NCBI GenBank assembly: GCA_963762315.1
Contig: CAVXKO010000007.1
Span: 814,253 to 878,252 of the forward strand
DNA: 64,000 nucleotides
Source: RPQJ01 sp963762315
Lineage (GTDB): Bacteria > Pseudomonadota > Gammaproteobacteria > Steroidobacterales > Steroidobacteraceae
Direction of reading: 5' to 3'
Shown here: piece by piece, positions 15,854-23,564 of the stretch
Layout of the letters: the number at the start of each line of letters is the position of its first letter
Position numbering within the stretch: the first letter of the stretch is position 1
Position numbers and translations under genes: made by a program
Notes under the pieces: generated by a model
The model's database searches: none
The model's input: only the letters and a program-made list of their open reading frames with translations
Told to the model about the DNA's origin: nothing

Positions 15854-18132
15854 GACCAGCGCATCCGCTCGGGAGAATCGCACGTCGTGCGCGCGGGGAC
15901 CTGTCGGCATTGCGACCGCTTGGCTGCGCTGGCACTGGCGCTGGCCTTCGCGACTCGATGCGCTGCGGCAGCAAGCTGGTCAGCGACGGCGACACTCAGG
16001 ACGAGGTGCTGCAGTACTGCGGCGAACCCACCGAGCAGAAGCGGACGTGGATCGTGCGCCAGCCGCGCTTCGAGGTGGGCGGCCAGGAGTATTCGTTCAA
16101 GGGCGAGGAAGAAGTGCCCGTCGACCTGTGGACCTACGACTTCGGCCCGAACAAGCTGATGCGCCGCGTGCGCATGGTGGCCGGCAAGGTCGAGTCGATC
16201 GAGACGCTCGAGCACGGCACGAACAGGTAGAGCCCTCACCCGGACTGCGTCCAATCTCCCGCGGGACATTCTCCGTTTCTCGCCGAAAACGGGAGAATGT
16301 ACTCTATTTATTGGCGAAGCGATCCAGCGGTCGATCTTCGCTTCGAGCGCGGGCAGCGGCATCGAACCTCCGCCCGCGACCTGCGAGTGGAACTCGCGGA
16401 TGTCGAAGCGCGCGCCGAGCTGCTGCTGAGCCCGCTGGCGCAGCTCGAGGATCTTCATCTCGCCCAGCTTGGGGGCGAGCAACAGGCCCGGCGCCGCGAG
16501 GCTGCGATCGACGTCCGCCTCGATCGCAGCATCGGGCAGACCGCTGTTGGCGCGCAGGTAGTCGATCGCCTGCTGGCGCGTCCAGCCTTTCGCATGCAGT
16601 CCGGTGTCGACCACCACGCGCGCCGACATCCACAGATCCGTCATCAGGTAACCCGCATAGCCGCAGGCGTCGGTGTAAAGGCCGACGTCACGCCCCAGCG
16701 ATTGCGCGTAGAGCGCCCAGCCTGCGCGGTAGGAAGAATCGTCGCCGACGCGGCGCACGCGCGGCCAGCGCGGATTCTCGAGCGCCAGCGCCGCCTGCAG
16801 GTGACGGCCAGGGAGCGCCTCGCGCAGGAATTCGGCCTCGATCATGCAGCGCGGCCGGGTGTCGAGCGCCGACGTGTTCACATAGAGCACGCCCGGCTCC
16901 GTGCCGTCGATCCCCGGGGGCCGGTAACTGGCGGTATCCGCGTATTTCGCACGCACTGGCTCGCTGGCCCGGACCACCAGCGCGGTCTTCGGCAGGTCGG
17001 CGAACAGCAGCGGCAACGATGCGCGCACGCGTTCATGCACCGTCTCGTAACCAGACAGCAGTTCCGCGGGCGTTGCCGCGTACGCGGTCTCATCGGCCCG
17101 CATCGCTTCGAAGAAGCCGTGCAGGTCCGTCGCGGTGCCGCCCTGGCGCATCAGCTTCTCGGTCTCGGCCCTCAGGCGCGCCACCTCCTGCAGGCCGATC
17201 TCGTGCACCTCGGCCGGCGTGTGCTTCGAGCCGGTGTAGTAGCGCACCAGGTAGGCGTACCAGTATTCGCCGCTGGGCAACGCGTCCATGCCGGGCCGCG
17301 TGCGAGCCTCGGGCAGGTACTCGGTCTTCAGGTAATCGTGCAGCCGCCGGTAGGCAGGCAGCACCTGCTTGCCGAGCTTGTCTTCATACGCCGCGATGAG
17401 GCGGCGGCGGTCCGCAACGGACAGGCCTGCGGGGAAATTCAGGATGGGTTGCCAGAACAGGCTCTGCTTCGGGTCGGCAACCCCGATTTCCGCGAGCGGC
17501 GGCAACGTGCGCTCGACGACCGGGCGCGGATAGACGACACCCTTCGCCACGCCGGAGCGCAGGTCGTTGATCGACTGGTCCACCCACGCGACGAAGCCGT
17601 CCATGCGCTCGAGGAAACGATCGTAGTCGGCCGCGGTACGGAACGGCTGCACGTCCTGGCCGGTGCCGAGCAGGGCGAATCGCACCGGCAGGTTCGACAC
17701 CGGGTCGACCGCCAGCAACTCGCTCGGGTAGCGGTATCCCTCGGCCGCGATCTCCCGGCCGGCCCGCAGCGATTCGTAGGTGACGCGTTCGTCCGCGGAG
17801 AGCTTTTGCGGATCGATGCCGGAGAGCTTTTCGAGCGTTTCCTGCTCGATGGCGAGGCCGTCCGCCATCCAGTTCGGGCTCGCGTAGTCGCCGAAGCGAT
17901 CGTCGAAACGATGGTCGCCGAGAGCCGTGGCCGTCAGCGGATGCAGCGCAAGGTAGTCGTCCCAGTACTTCTCGGCGATCTCGTTCAGCTGGGACGCGAC
18001 GGCCGTAGACGCGGGGAGCGGCGCAGCTTTGTGTGCGACGGCCGACTGTTGCGTCGAATGGGGCCGGCCGCAACCGGCGAGCCCCACCAGGCCTAGCGCC
18101 GCAACCAACGCGACATGCGAAAAGTAATTCAT
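15850..18132 (-). CDS. DUF885 lipoprotein with degenerate catalytic motifs
   Basis: Starts at ATG 18132 with a lipoprotein signal (LVGLAGC) and overlaps the TGA of the upstream DUF885 gene by four bases. The DUF885 domain spans about 560 residues and ends with ALEAKIDRWIA at about nt 16313. DUF885 proteins are predicted metallopeptidase-like enzymes with HEAxPGHH and EGWALYAE motifs. Here they read REALPGRH (16801-16824) and AGWALYAQ, so both metal-ligand histidines and both glutamates of the motifs are changed. The stop codon expected near 16305 is absent: the frame runs through hairpin repeat copy A and on, antisense to DUF2845 B, to 15850. That extension of about 150 residues is probably not a natural domain. 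It is a pseudoenzyme or a decaying copy. Confidence 0.78.
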   Translation of the reverse strand: MNYFSHVALVAALGLVGLAGCGRPHSTQQSAVAHKAAPLPASTAVASQLNEIAEKYWDDYLALHPLTATALGDHRFDDRFGDYASPNWMADGLAIEQETLEKLSGIDPQKLSADERVTYESLRAGREIAAEGYRYPSELLAVDPVSNLPVRFALLGTGQDVQPFRTAADYDRFLERMDGFVAWVDQSINDLRSGVAKGVVYPRPVVERTLPPLAEIGVADPKQSLFWQPILNFPAGLSVADRRRLIAAYEDKLGKQVLPAYRRLHDYLKTEYLPEARTRPGMDALPSGEYWYAYLVRYYTGSKHTPAEVHEIGLQEVARLRAETEKLMRQGGTATDLHGFFEAMRADETAYAATPAELLSGYETVHERVRASLPLLFADLPKTALVVRASEPVRAKYADTASYRPPGIDGTEPGVLYVNTSALDTRPRCMIEAEFLREALPGRHLQAALALENPRWPRVRRVGDDSSYRAGWALYAQSLGRDVGLYTDACGYAGYLMTDLWMSARVVVDTGLHAKGWTRQQAIDYLRANSGLPDAAIEADVDRSLAAPGLLLAPKLGEMKILELRQRAQQQLGARFDIREFHSQVAGGGSMPLPALEAKIDRWIASPINRVHSPVFGEKRRMSRGRLDAVRVRALPVRAVLERLDRLDLAGHHAHAAHQLVRAEVVGPQVDGHFFLALERILLAAHLEARLAHDPRPLLLGGFAAVLQHLVLSVAVADQLAAAAHRVAKASASASAAKRSQCRQVPARTTCDSPERMRWS
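15887..16230 (+). CDS. DUF2845 secreted protein B, frameshift near the signal peptide
   Basis: A tandem paralogue of the previous gene. The intact DUF2845 domain (MRCGSKLVSDGDTQDEVLQYC ... WTYDFGPNKLMRRVRM) is in frame from ATG 15958 to the stop. Upstream, in the neighbouring frame, a hydrophobic LAALALALAFA stretch from GTG 15887 reads like its signal peptide. One missing base at about 15952 would join them. Either the base was lost in sequencing or the gene now lacks export. A GGGAG ribosome-binding site precedes the GTG. The function is unknown. The 3' end overlaps, on the other strand, the unusual extension of the DUF885 gene. Confidence 0.65.
16265..16310. repeat. GACATTCTCC hairpin repeat, copy A
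   Basis: An imperfect hairpin (arms about 16266-16278 and 16286-16300, with AAAACGGGAG in the right arm), followed by TACTCTATTTA. It resembles copy B at 45618-45676. It lies exactly at the end of the DUF885 domain encoded on the minus strand. Confidence 0.65.
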
Positions 18133-19934
18133 GGCCGGGCAGCGATCCATCGGTCGACCTTCGCCTCCAGGACGTCGAGGGGCACGGCGCCGTCCGACAA
18201 CAGTTCGCGATGGAAATCCCGCAAGTCGAACCTCGGGCCGAGCGCCTGCTCGGCCTTGCGGCGCAACCCCTGGATGCGCAGGTCACCCACCTTGTACCCG
18301 AGCGCCTGCCCCGGCCACACCACATACCGCTCCACTTCTGAGACCACGTCCGACTCGGCCAGCGTGGAGTTGTCCAGCATGTAGCGGATGGCCTGCTCGC
18401 GACTCCACCCCTTTGCGTGCAGCCCCGTATCCACCACCAGGCGCATCGCACGCAGCATCTCATCGTTGAGGCGCCCGAACCACTGGTACGGGTCGGTAAA
18501 CAGGTCCAGTTCCTTGCCGAGGGATTCGGCATACAACGCCCAGCCTTCGACATACGCGGTGTAGCTCCCGCCGAAGCGGCGGAACTTCGGCACGCCCGCG
18601 AGTTCCTGCTGGATGGAAATCTGGAAGTGGTGGCCGGGCGACGCCTCATGCAGCGACAACGTCTCCATCCCGTACTTCGGCTGCGCCTTCAGGTTGTAGG
18701 TGTTGACGTAGAAGATACCCGGCCGCGAACCGTCCGCCGAGGCCGCCTGGTAATAGCCGCCCGCCGCCGACGCCGCGCGGAATGCCTCGACCTCGCGCAC
18801 TTCGTATTCGGCTTTCGGGAAGACCGAGAAAAGCTTCGGCAGCGCCGCGTCGATGCGCACCTTGAGCTCGCGGTAGCCGGCCAGCAGATCGGCGCCCTGC
18901 GAGTAATAGAACTGCGGATCGCTCTCGAGGTGGCGGAAGAACGCCTGCAGGTCGCCCTGGAAACCGACCTGCTGCCGCACCCGATCCATCTCGCTGCGGA
19001 TGCGCGCCACTTCGCCGAGGCCGATCGCGTGGATCTCGTCGGGCGTGAGATTCGTCGTGGTGTGCTCCTGCACGGCGAACGCGTACCACGCCGCGCCGTC
19101 CGGCAGCGCCGTCCATGCCACGGTGCTGCGCGCCTTTGGCAGGTACTCGTCGCGAATGAAATCGCGCAACCGCCGGTGCGCGGGCACCAGCTCGTCCTCG
19201 ATCAGGCGCGTGTAGGCCTGCGTGAGGCGCTCGCGATCCGCGGCGGTCACCGAGTCGGGGAATTTCCGCAACGGGGCAAAGTACGCGCTGTCCTCGGCGC
19301 GTGCGACGATCATCGCCTCGACCTGCGGCAGCACCTTCTCCATCACGGGCCGCGGCTGAACGACGCCGCGCTCGAGACCCACGCGCATGTTGGCGATAGC
19401 CTGGTCGATCCACACGACGAGTCCGTCGAGTCGCTTTAGCCAGTGCTCGTAGTCCTGCGCAGTGGCGAACGGCTGGGCGTTGCTTCCCGACCCGAACGCC
19501 GGCATGCGCGTGAGCAGGCTGCCGGCCTGGTTGATCGGCAGCAGCTCGCTCGGGAACCGCTCCGCATCGAGCGCGCGAGTGCGTTCGCGCACGAAGACGT
19601 CGTAGGAGATCCGGTCGGCCGGCGACAACTGGCCCGCGTCGATGCGGCGCACGGCATCGAGATAACGCTGGTTGGTCGCGTGCGCTTCGGCTCGATACTC
19701 CGGGCCGAGCGTGTTGGGCAACCGGTCGTTGTAGCGGTTGTCGCCGATGCTGGTGGCGAGCAGCGGGTTGAGCTTGAGGTAATCCTCGAAGTACGCCTCG
19801 AGCAGCGCGTCGAGCTGCTGGCCGGCGCTGGTTGCGGCCGGCGCTTCGGCCGACGGCGGCGAGGCGACCGGCTGCGACGCGCAGCCGGCCACGGCGGCCA
19901 GCACGCCGAGGATCGAGGCCGTGCGCAGGTTCAT
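18129..19934 (-). CDS. DUF885 lipoprotein, catalytic motifs intact
   Basis: A 601-residue exported lipoprotein: MNLRTASILGVLAAVAGC gives a clear lipobox. Two further ATGs upstream would spoil the signal, so 19934 is preferred. The DUF885 domain fills the rest, with the family motifs HEASPGHHFQ and EGWALYAESLG in place. These resemble gluzincin zinc-ligand motifs, and the family is thought to be peptidase-like, but no substrate is established. It sits 17 bases behind a thiolase gene and overlaps the start of its degenerate paralogue, so the three are co-transcribed. It presumably works in the periplasm or at the outer membrane. Confidence 0.85.
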   Translation of the reverse strand: MNLRTASILGVLAAVAGCASQPVASPPSAEAPAATSAGQQLDALLEAYFEDYLKLNPLLATSIGDNRYNDRLPNTLGPEYRAEAHATNQRYLDAVRRIDAGQLSPADRISYDVFVRERTRALDAERFPSELLPINQAGSLLTRMPAFGSGSNAQPFATAQDYEHWLKRLDGLVVWIDQAIANMRVGLERGVVQPRPVMEKVLPQVEAMIVARAEDSAYFAPLRKFPDSVTAADRERLTQAYTRLIEDELVPAHRRLRDFIRDEYLPKARSTVAWTALPDGAAWYAFAVQEHTTTNLTPDEIHAIGLGEVARIRSEMDRVRQQVGFQGDLQAFFRHLESDPQFYYSQGADLLAGYRELKVRIDAALPKLFSVFPKAEYEVREVEAFRAASAAGGYYQAASADGSRPGIFYVNTYNLKAQPKYGMETLSLHEASPGHHFQISIQQELAGVPKFRRFGGSYTAYVEGWALYAESLGKELDLFTDPYQWFGRLNDEMLRAMRLVVDTGLHAKGWSREQAIRYMLDNSTLAESDVVSEVERYVVWPGQALGYKVGDLRIQGLRRKAEQALGPRFDLRDFHRELLSDGAVPLDVLEAKVDRWIAARP

Positions 19935-19951
19935 CTCGTTGCGTCCCATCC

Positions 19952-21235
19952 TTATCGTTCCACGATCGCGGTGACGCCCATGCCGCCCGCGGTGCAGATC
20001 GAGACCATGCCGCGTCCGGTGCCGCGCTCGTCGATCGCCTTCGCGAGGGTCGCGAGAATGCGCGCGCCGGTCGCCGCGAACGGGTGGCCAACCGCGAGGC
20101 TGCCGCCCTTCACGTTCAGCTTCGCACAATCGATGGCGCCGAGCGGAGCCGCAAGCCCGAGGCGGTCGCGGCAGAATTCCGCGGACTGCCAGGCCTGCAG
20201 CGTGCAGAGCACCTGCGCGGCGAACGCCTCGTGGATTTCATAGAAGTCGAAATCCTGCAGCGTCAGGTTCGCATCGGCAAGCATGCGGGGCACCGCGTAG
20301 GCCGGCGCCATCAGCAGGCCTTCGTCGTGCACGAAGTCGACGGCCGCCACCTTGCCGTACGTCAGGTATGCGAGCACGGGCAGCTTGCGTTGCCGCGCCC
20401 ACTCCTCGCTCGCGAGCAGCACCGCCGCCGCGCCGTCCGTCATGGGCGTGGAGTTCCCGGCGGTCAGCGTGCCGGTGCCCTGCATCGGGAATGCCGGCTT
20501 CAGCGTCGCCAGTTTCTCGAGCGTGGTGTCGCGCCGCAGGTTGTTGTCGGCACGCACCCCGCGGAACTCGACCAGCAGGTCCTCGTAGAAGCCGGCGTCG
20601 TACGCGGCGGCCGCGCGCTGGTGGCTCTCGAGCGCGAGCCGATCCTGGGCCTCGCGTGAAATCGACCAGCGCTGGGCCATGAGTTCGCAGCTCTGCCCCA
20701 TCGACAGGCCGGTGCGCGGCTCGGCAACGGCCGGCAGGTTGGGCTTGACGTGGGAGGGCCTCAGGCCCAACCACGGCGCAACGCGTTCGCCGAACGAGCG
20801 GCCGCGTGCGCTTCTCAACATCAGCTTGCGCAGGGCCTCGCTGACGCCGATCGGGGCGTCGCTGGCCGTGTCGACACCCGCCGCGATGCCCGAGTCGATC
20901 TGTCCGGTGGCGATCTTGAGACCGAGAAGGATTGCGGTCTCGAGGCTCGTGCCGCAGGCGCGCTGCATGTCGAAGGCCGGCGTCTGGGGAGAGAGAGTCG
21001 TCGAGAGCACGGCCTCGCGCGTCAGGTTGAAGTCGCGGGGGTGCTTGAGCACCGCTCCGGCCCCGACGTCGCCGAGCCGCTCCCCGGCGAGTCCGTACCG
21101 GTCGACTACGCCCTGCAGGGCGGCGGTGAGCATGTCCTGGTTGCTGCACTCGGCATAGGCCCCCATGGCCCGGACGAACGGGATCCGGACGCCGCCGACG
21201 ATCGCCACGCGGCGAACTTGGGAACCGACGAGCAT
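19952..21235 (-). CDS. acetyl-CoA C-acyltransferase (thiolase, FadI-like)
   Basis: A 427-residue thiolase. It cleaves 3-ketoacyl-CoA to acetyl-CoA and a shortened acyl-CoA, or runs in reverse. The acyl-accepting cysteine is in QRACGTSLET, the catalytic histidines are in EIHEAFAAQVL and GGSLAVGHPFAATGAR, and the second cysteine is in SICTAGGMG. The length (about 430) and the NVKGGSLAVGHPFAATGAR block fit the FadI/trifunctional-beta type more than acetoacetyl-CoA thiolase. No partner hydratase-dehydrogenase is in the window. It is the first gene of an operon with two DUF885 lipoprotein genes, an unexpected partnership. Confidence 0.9.
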   Translation of the reverse strand: MLVGSQVRRVAIVGGVRIPFVRAMGAYAECSNQDMLTAALQGVVDRYGLAGERLGDVGAGAVLKHPRDFNLTREAVLSTTLSPQTPAFDMQRACGTSLETAILLGLKIATGQIDSGIAAGVDTASDAPIGVSEALRKLMLRSARGRSFGERVAPWLGLRPSHVKPNLPAVAEPRTGLSMGQSCELMAQRWSISREAQDRLALESHQRAAAAYDAGFYEDLLVEFRGVRADNNLRRDTTLEKLATLKPAFPMQGTGTLTAGNSTPMTDGAAAVLLASEEWARQRKLPVLAYLTYGKVAAVDFVHDEGLLMAPAYAVPRMLADANLTLQDFDFYEIHEAFAAQVLCTLQAWQSAEFCRDRLGLAAPLGAIDCAKLNVKGGSLAVGHPFAATGARILATLAKAIDERGTGRGMVSICTAGGMGVTAIVER

Positions 21236-21285
21236 GCGGCGCTCCGGAAGGTCGAAGGGGACGCGATTATAGGGTTTCCACCCCT

Positions 21286-21322
21286 GCCCTCACCCCAACC
21301 CTCTCCCGCAAGCGGGAGAGGG
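21286..21322. repeat. CTCTCCCG palindromic repeat
   Basis: One unit (CCCTCACCCCAACC lead, then the CTCTCCCGCAAGCGGGAGAG palindrome) between the divergent thiolase and dienelactone hydrolase genes, so it does not always sit at 3' ends. Confidence 0.75.
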
Positions 21323-21383
21323 AGCGAGAGTCTTGGTATCCTAGGTGGCTGGTCCCCCCACTTGTCCAGGCTTCGGAGCCCCC

Positions 21384-22046
21384 ATGAGCCACCTGCAGCT
21401 GAGAGCCGCCGACGGTCACGAGTTTTCGGTCTATTTCGTCAAGCCCGAAGGAACGCCACGGGGCGCCGTGGTGGTGATCCAGGAGATCTTCGGTGTCAAT
21501 TCCCACATCCGCCGTGTCGTCGAGCAGTACGTCGCCGAGGGCTATCTCGCGGCCGCGCCGGCGCTGTTCGACCGCCAGAAGCGCGGAGTCGAACTGGGTT
21601 ACGGCCCGGACGACCTCCAGAAGGGCATCGAGTTCATGATGAAGGCCGACCCCGCCGGGGTGCTGGCCGACGTCAATGCCACGATCGACGCGGCGGCGCG
21701 GGCGGGCAAGGTCGGCATGGTGGGTTACTGCTGGGGCGGACGGGTGACGTACCTCGCCGGCTGCCACGCCAACATCGCCGCGGGCGTTGCGTACTACGGC
21801 GGCGGCATCGCGCAGGTGCTGAACGAGACGCCGCGCTGCCCGATGATGTTCCACCACGGCGAAAAGGACATGCACATCCCGCTGTCGGACGTGGAGGCCA
21901 TCAAGAAGGCGTATCCGCAGGGCGTCTATCACCTGTATCCGGCCGACCACGGCTTCAACTGCTCGGAACGCGCGAGCTTCCACGCCGAGAGCGCGCACCT
22001 CGCGTTCTCGCGCACGGTCGAATTTTTCCGCAAGCACATCGGTTAA
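21384..22046 (+). CDS. dienelactone hydrolase family protein
   Basis: A 220-residue alpha/beta hydrolase. The family cysteine nucleophile is in GMVGYCWGGR (about residue 118), the supporting glutamate in VVVIQEIFGVN (about residue 36), the acid in HGEKDMHIP and the histidine in YPADHGFNC. Dienelactone hydrolases open 4-carboxymethylenebut-2-en-4-olide to maleylacetate in chloroaromatic breakdown, but most chromosomal copies have unknown substrates, and no chlorocatechol genes are nearby. I chose ATG 21384, where the homologous region begins (MSHLQLRAADGHEF). A repeat and then gabD follow on the same strand. Confidence 0.9.
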   Translation: MSHLQLRAADGHEFSVYFVKPEGTPRGAVVVIQEIFGVNSHIRRVVEQYVAEGYLAAAPALFDRQKRGVELGYGPDDLQKGIEFMMKADPAGVLADVNATIDAAARAGKVGMVGYCWGGRVTYLAGCHANIAAGVAYYGGGIAQVLNETPRCPMMFHHGEKDMHIPLSDVEAIKKAYPQGVYHLYPADHGFNCSERASFHAESAHLAFSRTVEFFRKHIG

Positions 22047-22050
22047 GATC

Positions 22051-22088
22051 ACCCTCACCCCAACCCTCTCCCGAAACGGGCGAGGGAG
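22051..22088. repeat. CTCTCCCG palindromic repeat, variant
   Basis: A shorter unit, CCCTCTCCCGAAACGGGCGAGGG, between the dienelactone hydrolase and gabD genes. Confidence 0.7.
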
Positions 22089-22100
22089 TCGAGAACCACA

Positions 22101-23564
22101 ATGACCATCAAACTCAAGGATCCTGCGCTTCTTCGCCAGCAGTGCTACGTCGACGGCGAGTGGATCGACGCCCGCAGCGGACAGAAGGTCGACGTCACCA
22201 ACCCGGCCACCGGCGAAGTGCTCGGCACCGTGCCGAACCTCGACGCGCTCGAGACGCGCCGCGCGATCGAAGCAGCCTCCGCGGCCTTCCCGGCCTGGGC
22301 CGCGCGCACGGCCAAGGACCGCGCGTCGATCCTGCGTCGCTGGAACGACCTGATGCTGGCCAATGCCGACGACCTCGCCGTGCTGATGACGGCCGAGCAG
22401 GGCAAGCCGCTCGCCGAGGCCAAGGGCGAGATTGCCTACGCCGCATCGTTCATCGAATGGTTCGCCGAGGAAGGCAAGCGCGTCTACGGGGACCTGATCC
22501 CGGGCCACCAGCCGGACAAGCGCATCCTCGTCATGCGCCAGCCGGTCGGCGTCGTCGCGGCGATCACGCCATGGAACTTCCCGGCCGCGATGATCACGCG
22601 CAAGGCCGGCCCCGCGCTCGCCGCCGGCTGCACGTTCGTGTGCAAGCCGGCGACGCAGACGCCGTATTCGGCGCTCGCGATGGCGGAACTCGCGCACCGC
22701 GCGGGCATCCCGAAGGGCGTGTTCAGCGTCGTCACCGGCCCGTCCACCGTGGTGGGCGGCGAGATGACCTCGAACCCGATCGTGCGCAAGCTGACGTTCA
22801 CCGGCTCGACCGAAGTCGGCAAGAAGCTGATGGCGCAGTGCGTCCCCACGCTGAAGAAGGTCTCGCTCGAGCTCGGCGGCAACGCGCCGTTCATCGTTTT
22901 CGACGACGCCGACCTCGATGCAGCCGTGGTGGGCGCGATCGCCAGCAAGTACCGCAACACCGGACAGACCTGCGTGTGCGCCAACCGGCTGCTCGTGCAG
23001 GAAGGCGTGTACGACACGTTCGTCGCCAAGCTCGCCGACGCCGTGAAGAAGCTCCGCGTGGGCGACGGGCTGAAGGGCGCGACGGAACAGGGCCCGCTGA
23101 TCGATGCGAAAGCCGTGGCCAAGGTCGAGGAACACATCGCCGACGCCGTCGCGAAAGGCGGCAAGGTCGCCCTCGGCGGCAAGCGCCACGCCCTCGGCGG
23201 CACGTTCTTCGAGCCGACGATCATCACGCACGTCACGCCGGACATGATGGTGGCGCGCGAGGAAACGTTCGGGCCGGTGGCGCCGGTGTTCTCGTTCAAG
23301 GACGAGAAGCAGGCGATCCGCATGGCGAACGACACGGAGTTCGGCCTGGCGTCGTACTTCTACACGCGCGACCTCGCGCGCGCCTTCCGCGTCTCGGAAG
23401 GCCTCGAGTACGGCATCGTCGGCCTGAACACCGGCCTGATCTCGACGGAGGTCGCTCCGTTCGGCGGCGTCAAGGAATCGGGCTTCGGCCGCGAGGGCTC
23501 GAAGTACGGCATCCTCGACTACACCGAGCTGAAGTACCTCTGCATCGGCGGCATCGAGGGTTGA
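22101..23564 (+). CDS. gabD: succinate-semialdehyde dehydrogenase (NAD(P)+) GabD
   Basis: A 487-residue aldehyde dehydrogenase that oxidises succinate semialdehyde to succinate in GABA breakdown. The catalytic glutamate is in SLELGGNAPF, the nucleophilic cysteine in NTGQTCVCANR, with a second cysteine two residues on, as in GabD, where it forms a redox switch. The substrate-binding IPGHQPDKRILV and the C-terminal GLNTGLISTEVAPFGGVKES blocks are typical of the GabD branch. The frame is intact. It could finish the route opened by the putrescine uptake genes and PatD at 36-41 kb, though a GABA transaminase is not in the window. The stop overlaps the start of an exporter gene. Confidence 0.93.
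   Translation: MTIKLKDPALLRQQCYVDGEWIDARSGQKVDVTNPATGEVLGTVPNLDALETRRAIEAASAAFPAWAARTAKDRASILRRWNDLMLANADDLAVLMTAEQGKPLAEAKGEIAYAASFIEWFAEEGKRVYGDLIPGHQPDKRILVMRQPVGVVAAITPWNFPAAMITRKAGPALAAGCTFVCKPATQTPYSALAMAELAHRAGIPKGVFSVVTGPSTVVGGEMTSNPIVRKLTFTGSTEVGKKLMAQCVPTLKKVSLELGGNAPFIVFDDADLDAAVVGAIASKYRNTGQTCVCANRLLVQEGVYDTFVAKLADAVKKLRVGDGLKGATEQGPLIDAKAVAKVEEHIADAVAKGGKVALGGKRHALGGTFFEPTIITHVTPDMMVAREETFGPVAPVFSFKDEKQAIRMANDTEFGLASYFYTRDLARAFRVSEGLEYGIVGLNTGLISTEVAPFGGVKESGFGREGSKYGILDYTELKYLCIGGIEG

Noticed and set aside
20750..23560. Long plus-strand open frame running upstream of the MFS exporter across the thiolase, hydrolase and gabD genes
   Set aside because: Only the part from TTG 23561 has membrane-protein character and family motifs; the rest is a shadow in Arg-rich composition.
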